The notes beneath the pieces were generated by a model. The model worked only from the letters and a program-made list of their open reading frames with translations. It had not been told where the DNA came from and made no database searches. A DNA stretch of 64,000 nt from Chrysogorgia sp. JL179-B06 (Eukaryota > Cnidaria > Anthozoa > Scleralcyonacea > Chrysogorgiidae), in NCBI GenBank assembly GCA_035772405.1, contig JAYKKM010000005.1, positions 289,501-353,500 on the forward strand, read 5' to 3'. This document shows, piece by piece, positions 11,025-21,998 of this stretch (positions are counted from its first letter, which is position 1; every line of letters begins with the position of its first letter). The position numbers and the translations under genes were made by a program.

Positions 11025-12224
11025 AGTTTTTTCTCCATCAAAAGTTTACGTCTCTCTTCGCCATTTGTCACCGTGTCGCAAGCTAAGGACTTGTGATTCT
11101 TTGCTGCACAGTAAACGCATTCACGATTCTTGAGGTCGGCTTGTTGGGTTTGAAAGGCCTTTGAAGATCCATTTCGGTATTTGGCCGGAAACTCAGGTTG
11201 GCTCGGTTTCGTTTCCACCGGGTTTCTTTCTGTCCAGAAAAATAGGGCTGCAACCAGTTCGGTAAATGTCCACTCCTTCCATTTAGGCTCAGTCCTGACC
11301 AGATCTCCTTGTATCCCAGGTAACTTATTCAAGGTTAATCGAACATGACCATTCACCTCGTTGAGCTTTCCTAGCGTTTCCAACGATTGTAGCAATAAAC
11401 CAACTTCTCGTAGAAGGGGTGTATTTTCTCCGGGCGGATACTTGCAATAGTCGGTAGATTGACGATTTCTTCGACGTAAGAATTTACAATTTCACTGTTG
11501 TTTCCGTAGCGTTGCTCAAGAATGCTTTTGGTGCGTTTGTAGCCATCTTTCGTAAACGGCAATCCGTCAATGCATGTTCGTATTTTGGGTTCAACAAGTT
11601 CCTTAAGATACGAAAACTTCATGACATCTGGAATCTGAGCTTCATCGATCTCAGCAGAATATTGACCCCAAAATCGTAGCCAATCGTGAAACGACCCATT
11701 GAACCGCGTAATCACGAGTTTCGGTAACTTGGCAGAGCCTCAGAGGTAATCTTTTTTGCTGGATTAGGCTGCGATTCTTTAAGCATTTTTTGGTATTCCA
11801 ATTTCTGGTCAAACAGCTTGCGCTCAAATTCCAATTGTTGATTTCTCTCATGAAGTTCGAAGGCTTGTTGTCTTTCGTAGTTTTCTCCTTCGAGCTGCTG
11901 TTTCTGTTCTCGTTCTCGCACACTTTCTTCTAACCGGTTTTCGGCTTTCAACCGCTGAATATGTTGATTTAGTTGACCCACCACAACATCTGCTTCGGAT
12001 ATTGTGCGTTCGATGTCTTCGCCCCATGCTGTGACGTCTTCTTCGGATTCTCCCGCAATAAATTTGTTCTCTTCGATCGCTTGTTTCATAAGCATTTTCG
12101 TAATTGAAGTCTTCTGTCGGCCGAAGACTTCTTCATCCTCTTTCTCCACTATCGCGTCAGTTTTCTTTAGCGTGAAGCGCAGTGTTCGCAGCTTACCATC
12201 GATGTCGGCAAGTTGCTTATCCAT
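11012..12224 (-). pseudogene. BEL/Pao gag region, frameshifted
   Basis: The first part (11712-12224, 170 codons, starting MDKQLADIDG) is a long Glu/Gln/Lys-rich coiled coil. It is followed in another frame (11371-11715) by the conserved gag segment with FNGSFHDWLRFWGQYSAEID, typical of the DUF1759 family of BEL/Pao polyproteins. A third frame (11012-11395) carries KWKEWTFTELV and a CCHC-like knuckle, CVYCAAKNHKSLACD. These three parts are one protein in intact relatives, so at least two frameshifts have occurred, near 11713 and 11385. Gag would form the retrotransposon particle. Confidence 0.8.
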
Positions 12225-12282
12225 TTTATTATTTCGCCGTTTCGGGTTTCTCTTGCTCTTGATCGAGCGTAATCACTTGTTT

Positions 12283-12300
12283 ATCCCGTCGGAGGTGCCA
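12283..12300 (-). promoter_or_regulatory. Primer binding site of the BEL element
   Basis: Two bases inside the 5' LTR the minus strand reads tggcacctccgacgggat. It begins with TGG, complementary to a tRNA CCA end. I did not identify the tRNA. Confidence 0.6.
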
Positions 12301-12302
12301 CG

Positions 12303-12537
12303 TGTCGCGAATGTGCCTCCCCAAGTATCCACGACAAGTCACAGTTTGGTTTTTGAAGCTTTTATTTTACCTATAATCACACACGTCTCGGTTCTCACTC
12401 TTTCACTCACAAACTCAGTCTCTGGTTACCATCTTGGTAACACTCAACTCACTGACAGTTTTATTCTCACCTCTATAATAACCTTATAATTCAATTAACA
12501 TAAACAGTCCACTTAATTAGTTTTATAATCCCCAACA
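12303..12537 (-). repeat. BEL/Pao 5' LTR
   Basis: 235 bp; on the minus strand it begins tgttggggattataa and ends cgcgaca. It matches the other LTR base for base over nearly its whole length. A fragment of its start, in the opposite orientation, reappears at 14502-14565. Confidence 0.92.
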
Positions 12538-12544
12538 ATCCCTA

Positions 12545-12737
12545 GGTTTTTATGGTTTAAAGTACTTTACTGTCAAAGAAAACTGCTTGATGAAGAGGTC
12601 TCGCAAAAACGTTCAAGGATAAGAACTCTGACCGCTCAAGGCTTGAGCGGTCAGAGTTCTTATCCTTGAACGTTTTTGCGAGACCTCTTCATCAAGCAGT
12701 TTTCTTTGACAGTAAAGTACTTTAAACCATAAAAACC
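12545..12737. repeat. Perfect 193-bp palindrome
   Basis: Two 96-bp arms are exact reverse complements around a single G at 12641 (ccgctcaag-g-cttgagcgg). It sits just outside the BEL 5' LTR, in the left arm of the inverted duplication described next, and is absent from the right arm, so it is a later insertion or a replication-fold product. An assembly artefact (hairpin read-through) is possible. Confidence 0.88.
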
Positions 12738-12753
12738 GGCATGTGCTAAAACC

Positions 12754-12804
12754 TGGACGATGGACGATGGACGATGGACGATGGACGATGGACGATGGAC
12801 GATG
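12754..12804. repeat. (gacgatg)n minisatellite, left foldback arm
   Basis: About seven tandem copies of a 7-bp unit; the reverse-complement array lies at 14394-14470. Confidence 0.95.
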
Positions 12805-13396
12805 TTTAATCAATAAAATAATATTATTAATCAATTAATTATTTAATAATATTATTTATTAATTGATTAATAATTAAAAAAAAAAAACAATAAAATGTTA
12901 AATACATAATAAATAAGAAAGAAACAAAGAAATAAACGAAGAAAATGCGTTTTATTCAGTTAAATATGAAGTACTTTGACAGCACAGCATCATAGATATC
13001 TAATCTATCAGTATCTTGTTGCAAAAATTCCAATTAGTTTTTAATTTGTGGATTCGTATTTCATTCATTCACTCATTCTGTCAGTAAAGTTGCGTTAATC
13101 TGCGTTCATCATTCTGTCAGTAAAGTTGTGTTAATTTGCGTTTGTCTATCGAGTTTTACCCAAGAATCGCTATGGATTATAGTTACTCTGAAGTTGTGTT
13201 CCCATTTAAATTAGGTTGTTTAATTAGCCTAGCCTCCTTTGCAGAAGCAGAGAAATTAGCAAGAGCATGGGGAGAGGGAAACTAAATGCGCCGGGATATA
13301 TATCCCTGCAATATTTCCAACCAATTGCTCGCACAGGCCTTGGAAGTTATTTGACTCGGAAAAAAAGAAGCCATGGAGTTGCATGCGGAGGAGGCA

Positions 13397-13443
13397 ACTA
13401 TATTTTATTCTGGCTAACGCTAGCGTTAGTCAGAATAAAATAT
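13397..13443. repeat. Short hairpin
   Basis: An almost perfect palindrome (atattttattctg ... cagaataaaatat) around gctaacgctagcgttag, inside the foldback structure. Confidence 0.8.
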
Positions 13444-14213
13444 AAATGACACTACTGACGAAATAGAGTTAAATGACATACTGTATATAATCCGTTTTAA
13501 TCTCTTAATCTGTTTTAGTTTTCCGTCTCAGTCGTTAACACTTTGAAACACGAAAAGCAACAGTCACGCAAGCCATTATATTTGCCCAAACAGAACACCT
13601 GATACGTATACAATGGTGCTGTTTGTATAATACGCAAATCGCATACTATACTGGGGTTTATAACGATCAGGCAACGCGGCCCACCGATAAATTTAGAACT
13701 TATGGCCTCTCAAAAAACGCGCCTTTCAATTGCTCAAAATTTCAATCTGCATTATAACTCAAAATTTGAAATTAGACCTACTCTAAGATAACTGTCTTAC
13801 ATCTTGGCGCAAACATCTTGTGAAGTCGTGTCAAGTTTGTAAATAACTAAAGCTTTAGTGACCGATATTTTTAATTAAAATCTACAGTTTTATTAGACCT
13901 CTGTTGCATCCCACTGCACTGCATAGTTACAGTGGGCGCTTGAAATTTTATTTTTTCAGACAACGGGTAAAAATAGGTAAAGGTATAGGATTTGATTACG
14001 CTTCAGTAAAACTCGGAGACTGACAGAATGAAATTCGAATCCACAAATTGAAAACTAATAAAATACCTTATTCTTTCTTTCTTTCTTTCTTTATTTGTTT
14101 GTTTGTTTCTTATTTTATTTATTTTTATTTAATTAATAATATTAATAATATTAATATTAATATAAATAAATATAATAATATAATAATAATAATAAAATAT
14201 TATTATTATATTA

Positions 14214-14246
<33 letters not shown>

Positions 14247-14393
14247 TAAAAATAATTAAATAATAATAATAATAATAATAATAATTTAATAATAATTAAA
14301 TAATAATAATATATTAATATAATATATATTAATATTATTAATATTAATAATATTAATAATTATAATTAATATTATTATTTTATTAATTAAAAA

Positions 14394-14470
14394 TCGTCCA
14401 TCGTCCATCGTCCATCGTCCATCGTCCATCGTCCATCGTCCATCGTCCATCGTCCATCGTCCATCGTCCA
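14394..14470. repeat. (catcgtc)n minisatellite, right foldback arm
   Basis: Eleven tandem copies of the 7-bp unit, reverse complement of the array at 12754-12804. The unequal copy number shows independent expansion or contraction of the two arms. Confidence 0.95.
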
Positions 14471-14657
14471 GGTTTTAGCACATGCCATAAAAACCTAGGG
14501 ATTGTTGGGGATTATAAAACTAATTAAGTGGACTGTTTATGTTAATTGAATTATAAGGTTATTATCCTCAAGCATCGACGGCCTGTACAAGCTTGTCCGC
14601 CTTTGGTTTCTTTGCTATGCCAATTGCTTCTATACAGTTGTATATTTACATATATCA

Positions 14658-16530
14658 AAATGTCAAAACCGTCGATGATTAAGACTTGTCTATATCGAGT
14701 GTTTTGCCGACGTGTAGCACAAAACTTTTATATCACCAATATAAATTTTAGCTCTTGTTTTTACCAGAGATGCGGGCAATCATTACGCTTTCGCGACAAC
14801 ACCAAGAATAAATTCACAGATGGCTCGCGGAGGGCCCATATTGTGACGCGCATGGCCAGGAATGGCCCGTTTCAAGAATACGTTATTCTTGAAACTGCCA
14901 TTTAATCCCCCTCCCAAAGAAAAACACTCCCACAGTGTTTAGTCTGCTGTGCTTCAACAACTTCTTGGATAGCGATATCAGCAATCGGGGAGATTTTTGC
15001 GACACCAATGAACTTTGTATGCTGAAGCTTCAAATGAAGTTTACGTCTATTCCAACGAGCGTTTTCAAGATATGCGTGTATATATGAAAGTGTTCACAGA
15101 TAGTAATGGTGTCAAATTCTTAATGCCAGGAGAGGGATTACCTTGTTGGAACTTATAATTCCGATGCTTGTGGAGATTGTTCAGGAGAATGATAGCTTAA
15201 CTGAAGACATCAAATTGGTGTCGTTGGAAGAAGAAAGGGGCTTGGTTTGACCGATCTTTCTGCTAGCGATGTAGACGCAAAATACGCTTTAATATCGGTG
15301 TTGTCTTATCCTTATCCTTTTCTTTATCCTTATCCCTCGGATGAGGATAAGGATAAGAATTAAGGATAATGATAAGGCATGCAACACCGATGTTAAAGCG
15401 TGTTTTGCTTCAATATCGCTGGCAGAAAGATCGGTCAAACCAGGCCCCTTTCTTCTTCCAACAACAAGCACTTGATATCTTCAGTTAAAGTGCCCATGAC
15501 CCCAAATACGATATTAATGATATAGATTCTACATGAAGTAAATAGTTGAATGCCAAAATATTTTATGATTTGAGCTTTGCCTTGATGTTCTAGAAAGGTT
15601 TGTTTGTCCGAAATGCTAATGATGTGACGTCATTTACGGCATCATTTCGGATACAATATTCTACTGTCAAAGCAAATTAATCAAACTCAAACGTTGATGA
15701 TGTACTTGACCACTATATTTATAGTAAAGATTTTATCAACTTTTTCACTCAAATCCTCAACCGGTCTATCACACGGAAAGCAGAAAAGAAAGCCAAATGC
15801 CGTCACATCATTATACGACATTAGAATTTCAGTTGAAACAAACCTTTCTAGAACATCAAGGCAAAGCTCAAATCATAAAATATTTTGGCATTCAACTTTT
15901 CACTTCATGTATAATCTATATCTGAGTAATATGGTATTTGGGGTCATGGGCACTTTAAGCCTAAGGTATCATTCTCCTGAACAATCTCCAAGCATCGGAA
16001 TTATACGTTCCAACATTTTCTCGTTTAAGGTAATCCCTCTACCTGGCATTAAGAATTTGACACCATTACTATCTGTTAACACTTTCATATATACACGCAT
16101 ATCTTGAAAAAGCTCGTTGGAATAGACGTAAACTTCATTTGAAGCTTCAGCAGTATCGGTCTCTCATGTACAAAGTTCATTGGAGCCGCAAAAATCTCTC
16201 CGATTTCTGATATTGCTATCTAAGAAATTGTTGAAGCACATCAGACTAAACACTGTGGGGGTGTTTTTTTCTTTGGGATGGGGATTAAATGGGATTAACA
16301 AGAATAACGTATTCTTGAAACGGGCCATTCCTGGCCATGCGGGCACGATATGGGCTCTCCGCGGGCCATCTGTGAATTTATTCTTAGTGTTGTCGCGAAA
16401 GCGTAATGATTGCCCGCATCTCTGGTAAAAACAAGAGCTAAAATTTATATTGGTGATATAAACGTTTTGTGCTACATGTAGGCAAAACACTCGATATAGA
16501 TTTAATCATCGACGGTTTTGACATTTCAAT
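14658..16530. repeat. 1.9-kb palindromic element
   Basis: The left arm (14658 to about 15335) and right arm (about 15345 to 16530) are diverged reverse complements. They meet at a (ttatcc)n-rich centre near 15340. The arms encode matching but broken frames (for example SSCFYQRCGQSLRFRDNTKN at 14750 plus and 16420 minus), and the left arm also reads RFQDMRVYMKVFTDSNGVKF near 15065. I do not recognise this protein. The right arm is interrupted by the TTAA-flanked element at 15489-15954. A foldback transposon or an inverted duplication of a gene fragment would both give this pattern. Confidence 0.8.
15489..15954. mobile_element. TTAA-flanked inverted-repeat element (466 bp)
   Basis: The element begins agtgcccatgaccccaaata and ends with its reverse complement, and is nearly palindromic throughout. 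TTAA lies on both sides (15485-15488 and 15955-15958). The sister arm of the surrounding palindrome, near 15200-15212, shows the same locus without the element and with a single TTAA, so the duplication is demonstrated internally. TTAA targets are used by the piggyBac and Kolobok superfamilies; no transposase is present. Confidence 0.85.
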
Positions 16531-16731
16531 ACTGTATATCATATTAAATCCATATCCACAAGCGCTTCTTTTGTTTCATTCCTTAACGAGTTCTACTTGT
16601 GCTCTGAGGCGAAATATGCAAATAACTAGAAATACGAATTCGCAATAATCCCCTCGCCCGCCTTTTCTACCACTACCCCCATCCCACCCCACCCAGTGCC
16701 CAGACCGCGTCTGTCGATAACAAATCCTTAA

Positions 16732-17390
16732 AGAGTGAGTGTCAGGGTAGTGCTTTGCGCGCTTGTGTTTTTGTTTTCATACGATTGATTGCAGTGCATC
16801 GCATCGTTAGAACTATAATTTGCATGTGAACTCTAGATTTATTTGGAAATGTTGAAATTGGAGTCCGATCCTGACTTCGGGGCGTTATGAAGTTAATGTT
16901 CAAGACGATTTGAACAGTCGCGGTTCGCTTGTTTGTGAACCACTGCGAGAAGAAACGCCGTTTCTGACGAACAAGCTGGCCCGGTCCCCGGATGGCTTTA
17001 GTTCCTGAATCTTCGCAAATTCAAATGAACAAAACATCAGAAGAAACAAAATATATTTCTTTACTAGTCACTCATCAAACACTTCCATTGGCAAACTTAT
17101 TCGTGCTGTTTCAGCAGCATAACCCGGCCTTCCATGCTTCGGAGGCGAAGCGCTCGTAGCAGCTTCTATGTATCGAAAAGATTACTATAGTAAATGATAC
17201 ATTTTACGAAAAATATCACAATAATTGATCACTCAGGTATATTTACTTCATAGAAAACTTGAAAATGGATAATTTATAAGAAGGATTGATCAAATATCGA
17301 CGGATTCGTTTGTGAACTGAAATAGGCGTCCCATAAAATGGCCGCCAAGAAGAAAACAAGCGCGCAAAGCACTACCCTGACACTCACTCT
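16732..17390. mobile_element. TTAA-flanked MITE (659 bp)
   Basis: Terminal inverted repeats of about 35 bp (agagtgagtgtcagggtagt at the left, its complement at the right) are flanked by TTAA at 16728-16731 and 17391-17394. No coding sequence. The target and size fit a non-autonomous piggyBac- or Kolobok-type element. Its ends differ from those of the TTAA element at 15489-15954, so it is a separate family. Confidence 0.85.
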
Positions 17391-17394
17391 TTAA

Positions 17395-17859
17395 AAGCCG
17401 GTTCGTCGTACGTAGATTTTGAACGGAATCTTGGCCAATATTTACTCGATTTCAATTCTGAAAACAGTTTTGGAGTCTAAATACATAACATACGTGTCTA
17501 TTATATTACGAGAACGTGCATACCCTTCGTAAAAACGGTTTATGTATTTAGAAATTATTCGGCAATCAGCCAACCCGGCCAACCGCCTCGTGCACTGATA
17601 TCCTGCACGTTAGTGCAGAAGAGCTACTGCTATATACCCTCGGCGTCCGCGTCCGTGTCTGCGTCCGGGCCAAATGATAAGGTCAGCGTTAAGATGATGA
17701 TTTTTTAATGTGTTTACCATTGAACTAGACGTATACCCCACACGATAACAAGTTTTTTCCCGAGCTTTCACTGCGAAGCAGGCCATGACAACTGGTCATG
17801 ATATCTAAACTCTAAGATGAATTATATATATTATTATTCAAAATTCAGAAATATATTGT
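17395..17859. other. No gene recognised
   Basis: Nothing recognisable beyond a short (gcgtccg)-like run near 17645. Confidence 0.5.
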
Positions 17860-18850
17860 TTTCAAATCAAATCAAATTTATTTCAGTAGGGTATCCTGCG
17901 TCAGTGATGACTCACTGGTATCAATGAGGGCCCTGCAAATAACTAAATACATACTATAATTTACATAAAAAACAATTAAAAAATGTCACAATTGAGATGA
18001 GAATAAATTATGGGTCATATAAATAAGTTTAAAAGCTTAGATTTAAAACTAAATAAAGACGTCTCTAAACGAACGTGTTCAGGAAGATTATTAAAATTTT
18101 TAGAAGCTCTCACAAAAGACCATTGGAGATTGGACGATCAAGAATGAAATTTATCTTCATCAAGGAAAGTTGGAATCCATTCTTCCACCAACAAAAGCGA
18201 ATAAGATAATCTGGATCGTTTATTGACTTCCGTTTGTGTGTTCCAAAAAGAATGGATTCCAACTTTCCTTGATGAAGATAAATTTCATTCTTGATCGTCC
18301 AATCTCCAATGATCTTTAAGTCCCCGTTCAAAATTTCGGTAATTTTAGCAACATCCTTTGCAGCGAAGTAGATCATGGTATCATCAGCATACATTAAGAG
18401 ATTGGATTTAATAGCAGTGTACGATAGATCATTTATGTACATGATAAAAAGAAAAGGACGCAAAATAGATCCCTGTGGCACTCCTGAATGGACCGGAAAT
18501 GATGAAGATAATGATCCATTTACACTCACATGTATTTGTCGTTCTGATAAATAGTTCTTAAACCAGTTAAGTTCATTATTATGGACTCCAAAATTTTTAA
18601 ATTTGTGAAGTAACTTTGAATGCAAAACTGTTTCAAAGGCTTTTTGAACATCAAGAAAAATAGCTCCTGTTAGTAGCCCTGCATCAGAATTTCTCCTAAT
18701 GAAATCAGATATAAGAGTGATAGCTGTAGAACAAGAATACTTCTTCCGAAAACCATATTGATTTTCTGAAATTTGATTTGAATTTTCCAGATAGGTGCTT
18801 AGCTGAGTATATACTTCCCTCTCGAGTATTTTAGACAGCGTTGACAGGAT
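17860..18850 (-). pseudogene. CR1/L2-type LINE, 3' part
   Basis: On the minus strand the RT palm is readable: FKNYLSERQIHVSVNGSLSS, then SGVPQGSILRPFLFIMYIND and LLMYADDTMIYFA with the catalytic YADD, at 18330-18560. The upstream segment near 18640-18840 also reads as RT (AFETVLHSKL context) but in other frames. The 3' end, about 17860-17945, has the non-coding tail and terminal (atttg)n repeats seen in CR1/L2-class LINEs (aaatcaaatcaaatttattt on the plus strand). An inverted duplication (18118-18184 against 18249-18313) has scrambled the region after the YADD motif, so the element is dead. Confidence 0.8.
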
Positions 18851-18937
18851 TGAGATGGTTTCAAAATATGCAGATGATTATAATTTAGCATCGCATGACC
18901 AAATACTATGGCCAGCCGCCAACTGATAGCTCAGAGA

Positions 18938-19410
18938 CAACCTCGTACCCAGGGCATTTTGCCTCCAGGTGGATTCCATAATCCTATTGGCCAGTTCTAA
19001 AACTCGATTAATTCAGCTAGAGTATAATTTATTCATCTGAATCCACATGTTAAGAAATTTCCTCGCCTATCAATTTTACCACAAATAAGAAATATAAGGG
19101 CTTTGGTTAATTTTCAAGAACTGCAGTCGATATCTACTTGTTCCTCCATGATATTTGTACGAGATAATCATGGATGTATTATGAATTAGTTGCTTTTAGG
19201 ATGAATGCTTTACATGCACAAGTTTGCAGAGCGTTGCATATTTCTCATCATTATTACATCAACAGAGTAAACAAAGACAAATGACCTAAATTATCATAAA
19301 TTATCATATCAAAACACCCAGAAATTATGGGTGTCATGTGACCAGCCGATCCCAGGGCCATTTTCGCCGACATTCCACCGTGGAGGCAAAATGCCCTGGG
19401 GACGAGGTTG
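18938..19410. mobile_element. MITE with 10-bp target duplication (473 bp)
   Basis: Inverted ends caacctcgt(a/c)cccagggc ... gccctggggacgaggttg are flanked on both sides by agctcagaga (18928-18937 and 19411-19420). The internal sequence is non-coding. A 9-11 bp duplication is in the range of MULE-type and some other cut-and-paste elements; the superfamily is not decided by these data. Confidence 0.82.
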
Positions 19411-19420
19411 AGCTCAGAGA

Positions 19421-19845
19421 CCCAGGAGCGATTATCCAATATCCGTCAACTTTTTAACTTAAATTTACTGACATAAATCAAGAATGTGAAATCGTATTAA
19501 TTATTTACTTTCAGCTAAATCTAGAGTAAATATGTAATTTTAAAGAACGAAGCAATTCTATTATGACAATTTTCAACAATTTGACACGGTTTAATGACCA
19601 TTTAATAGTATAAGCGTTACTGGTATTTTTGTTTCATATAAATATCCCGAATTTAAAACATAGTCCTAACCCCAACATAACCCTAACCCTAACCCTACAC
19701 CTAACCCTAACTCTTACGATAATGCTTTATTTTAGAAATAACAGCTGATTTTAATTTCGAATTTTACTACTGATAGTCTATGTGACGTCATTTCAGGATT
19801 TATATGAAATTTCACCCGTATTCTGTTCCTGACACAGAAATTTAG
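19421..19845. repeat. Non-coding stretch with a telomere-like run
   Basis: Contains degenerate (ccctaa)n at about 19664-19713. It is short and imperfect, an interstitial relic and not a chromosome end. No gene seen. Confidence 0.7.
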
Positions 19846-19987
19846 CACGGTATAGAACTGCTTCGTTCTTTACAAAATCCCGTTTATTTTTGTCGTGGAG
19901 TTGTCCAATTCATGAATTAAACCTATCATAGATAAAATAAACGGGATTTTTTAAAGAACGAGGCAGTTCTATACAGTGCTAACTGAC
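19846..19987. repeat. Inverted-repeat MITE fragment
   Basis: Arms gtatagaactgcttcgttct (19849) and its complement ending near 19982 surround a short centre (tcatgaattaaacc). A third partial copy, aaagaacgaagcaattct, sits at 19541. Non-coding. Confidence 0.7.
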
Positions 19988-20815
19988 ATTTTACTCATGC
20001 AAATTTCTGTGTCCGGTACACGAAGTTAGATCTATCTCTTACTTGATTCTAGAAGACTTAATATTATCCTGTACTTCTAGCTCACTTTTTAATTTCTGGC
20101 TTTCCCTCTCTCTTCTTTCCATACTGGTGTATCTTAGAAGGGTTTCTATTCTTATAAGTTTCAGGCATAATTGCTGCCTGATTCTGTTTTACTTCAGTGT
20201 TTACGTTTCTAAATATAAATCGTCGCTTGAGTTGACAACTAAAATCACCTACTGTTCCTTGCATTTGAAGGACTAACTGTTGTGAGCCATTACTTATGGA
20301 TTTACAACAATTTCACAAGATTTGAATAGGATATATTTGCTTTTATTTGGTATATCACATCCTCATAAATGAATTGCAGTACGGTATTTACAATATGGAG
20401 CAACTAGCAAGCTCGGGCCGTGCGCTCAGGAACGCTTCCGTGCCCGAATACTCATATTCTGTGCTCACACTGTACTCGACTTTTCCTTTTGTCTTTTCTA
20501 ATAATTAGTTCCACGGGATATCTCACAGAACAAAGGAAAATTTTATTTTCCGCCTTGTGGAGATTCGACGTAAGGGGCGGTTTTCCACTGGGCGAATATT
20601 TTCGCGCGAAGCGAATTTCTATATTCAAAATATTTCTGATTAGTTCCAGCTGAGAGCTCATAAGAGACATTTATAGGACGTAATTGGACAACCATTCTTT
20701 AGAACATGGTCAGCCCCACTCAGCCAATCACCGTACCGTATTTCAATGCTCTATATTCCATAAACGGCCTGAATTGCTGTAAGATATACTTATTAGTATG
20801 CTCTACAGGGTGTAT
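19988..20815. other. No gene recognised
   Basis: Several 60-80 codon frames overlap here on both strands, none with recognisable features. Confidence 0.5.
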
Positions 20816-21122
20816 AAAAAAAAGCGCAACCTCGGAATTTCCCAAGAAATCCACTGTGTTCTTAAACACAAAATATTTTCGCCCCTGGGAATTTAAAATA
20901 GCTTGTAATCGTATTCCAGGGGCATAACTGTCTAATTACTACAAACCCGAGCACGTAAAGCAGAATTGAATCGAAATTTATGCATTTATTTAATGGTAAG
21001 TTGTTTAGTTTACAAGTATCAACAACAGTTAAATTCCCAGAGGCCTAAAATCTTTTGTGCTAATAAAAACAAAGTGGATTTCTTGGGAAATTCCGAGGTT
21101 GCGCTTGTTTTTATACACCCTG
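20816..21122. mobile_element. Tc1/mariner-like MITE (307 bp)
   Basis: Ends cagggtgtataaaaa...  and the complement ...tttttatacaccctg carry about 50 bp of inverted repeat (including gcgcaacctcgg and gggaaattccg). They are flanked by TA at 20814-20815 and 21123-21124. CAGGGTGT ends with a TA target are typical of Tc1/mariner-type elements. No transposase. Confidence 0.82.
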
Positions 21123-21330
21123 TATAGTCCCGGGAACTGTATATATAATCCCTGCCACGTATGTCAATCAGCTAATCATTTCATTGTTAACCCCTATTTC
21201 CCCCAGGACTATTCAAAAGCCGCCGCCAGCTTTTGAAAATGCTCTTTTGTTCTTGGCAGGTTTCTTCGTCAGATAAAACCCTCAAAAGAACAAAGAAAAC
21301 CGATTTCATCGTGTTTTAAGTGATATTATA

Positions 21331-21392
21331 GAGTCCCTCGAATTAGATAGACCGCTCGGCCCTCGTGGCCTTCTATCTAATTCTCGGGACTC
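21331..21392. repeat. Short hairpin
   Basis: Arms gagtccctcgaattagatag and ctatctaattctcgggactc with a 22-bp loop. Confidence 0.85.
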
Positions 21393-21499
21393 AATATCCC
21401 ATAGAGCATTCGTGACCATTGTCTAACCTATACGTAGTTGGGACAAGGAGTGAGTCGATAAGATCGATTCTTTGGTGTTCATTTGACTATTCTAAGAAA

Positions 21500-21701
21500 A
21501 TAAGCCAGTACGTGGGGATAAAACTTATTTCAATTCATAATATCAGACTAGAGAATTCAGTATAACGAATTTGCAAGTGTAAATAGAAATGCAAATATCT
21601 ATTGTGGTTTTAGCCTAATGTTATGAATTGAAATAAGTTTTATCCCGAAGCAGAACACGTCATTTTCATGCGCAGTCGACATTACGTGAACTGGCTTATT
21701 A
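21500..21701. repeat. Inverted-repeat MITE (about 200 bp)
   Basis: Arms read aataagccagtacgtggg + gataaaacttatttcaattc and, inverted at the right, gaattgaaataagttttatc ... cacgtcattt and cgtgaactggcttatt. The outer parts of the right arm are separated by an extra 30 bp. Non-coding. Confidence 0.7.
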
Positions 21702-21702
21702 G

Positions 21703-21905
21703 ATAAATTTACCCAAGAGTATTGCATAATATGTGGTGATTTCAACATTGACTGGCTATCAGGCGAAGGGCAGAAACAGCAGATACTTAAAATATTTGGT
21801 CCCTCATATCAGCAAAAGTTGCATTACAACCGATTATGGATCACTTCTGATCATCTGTACACCAATAGATCAGTTTACTTGTCCGATCATGATTATTAAA
21901 CCAAT
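21703..21905 (+). pseudogene. LINE endonuclease fragment
   Basis: The plus strand reads YCIICGDFNIDWLSG near 21723, then WITSDHLYTNRSVYLSDHDY near 21836. GDFN and SDHD are hallmarks of the APE-type endonuclease of non-LTR retrotransposons. The spacing is shortened and there is a frame change between them, so this is a small relic just upstream of the transporter gene. Confidence 0.65.
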
Positions 21906-21998
21906 GATGCTTTTCACAACTGGATGACTAACTGATGCATTATTGTAATGTAAATATTTTTATATTCACACTTTTAATAGCTCCTATAGTACCTGAAC

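Larger units (their letters stand above)
7061..12537 (-). mobile_element. BEL/Pao LTR retrotransposon, full length but defective
   Basis: Two 235-bp LTRs (7061-7295 and 12303-12537) are nearly identical and start TG / end CA when read on the minus strand. A 4-bp target duplication, atcc, flanks the element at 7057-7060 and 12538-12541. Inside, on the minus strand, are a gag-like region, an aspartic protease, RT/RNase H, and integrase with its C-terminal domain, in BEL/Pao order. The single polyprotein of this family is broken into several frames, and the RT core is deleted, so the copy cannot be autonomous. The near identity of the LTRs suggests a fairly recent insertion despite these lesions. 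Confidence 0.92.
12475..14565. repeat. Foldback structure with inverted arms that include an LTR edge
   Basis: The left arm (12475-12562 plus 12738-12804) is the reverse complement of the right arm (14394-14565). The arms include, from outside inward, about 63 bp of the BEL LTR end, the flank cctaggtttttatgg, the run catgtgctaaaacctgg and a (gacgatg)n minisatellite. A second, inner inverted pair (near 13030-13077 and 14020-14062) shares ttgtggattcg and ttctgtcag. The middle is AT-rich with no coding sequence, including a long (ATT)-like simple stretch at 14100-14390. A foldback transposon whose arms carry an expanded minisatellite fits best. Confidence 0.75.

Noticed and set aside
19664..19713. 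Chromosome end or telomere
   Set aside because: The (ccctaa)n run is short, degenerate and surrounded by ordinary sequence; similar scraps lie at 40909 and 41240.
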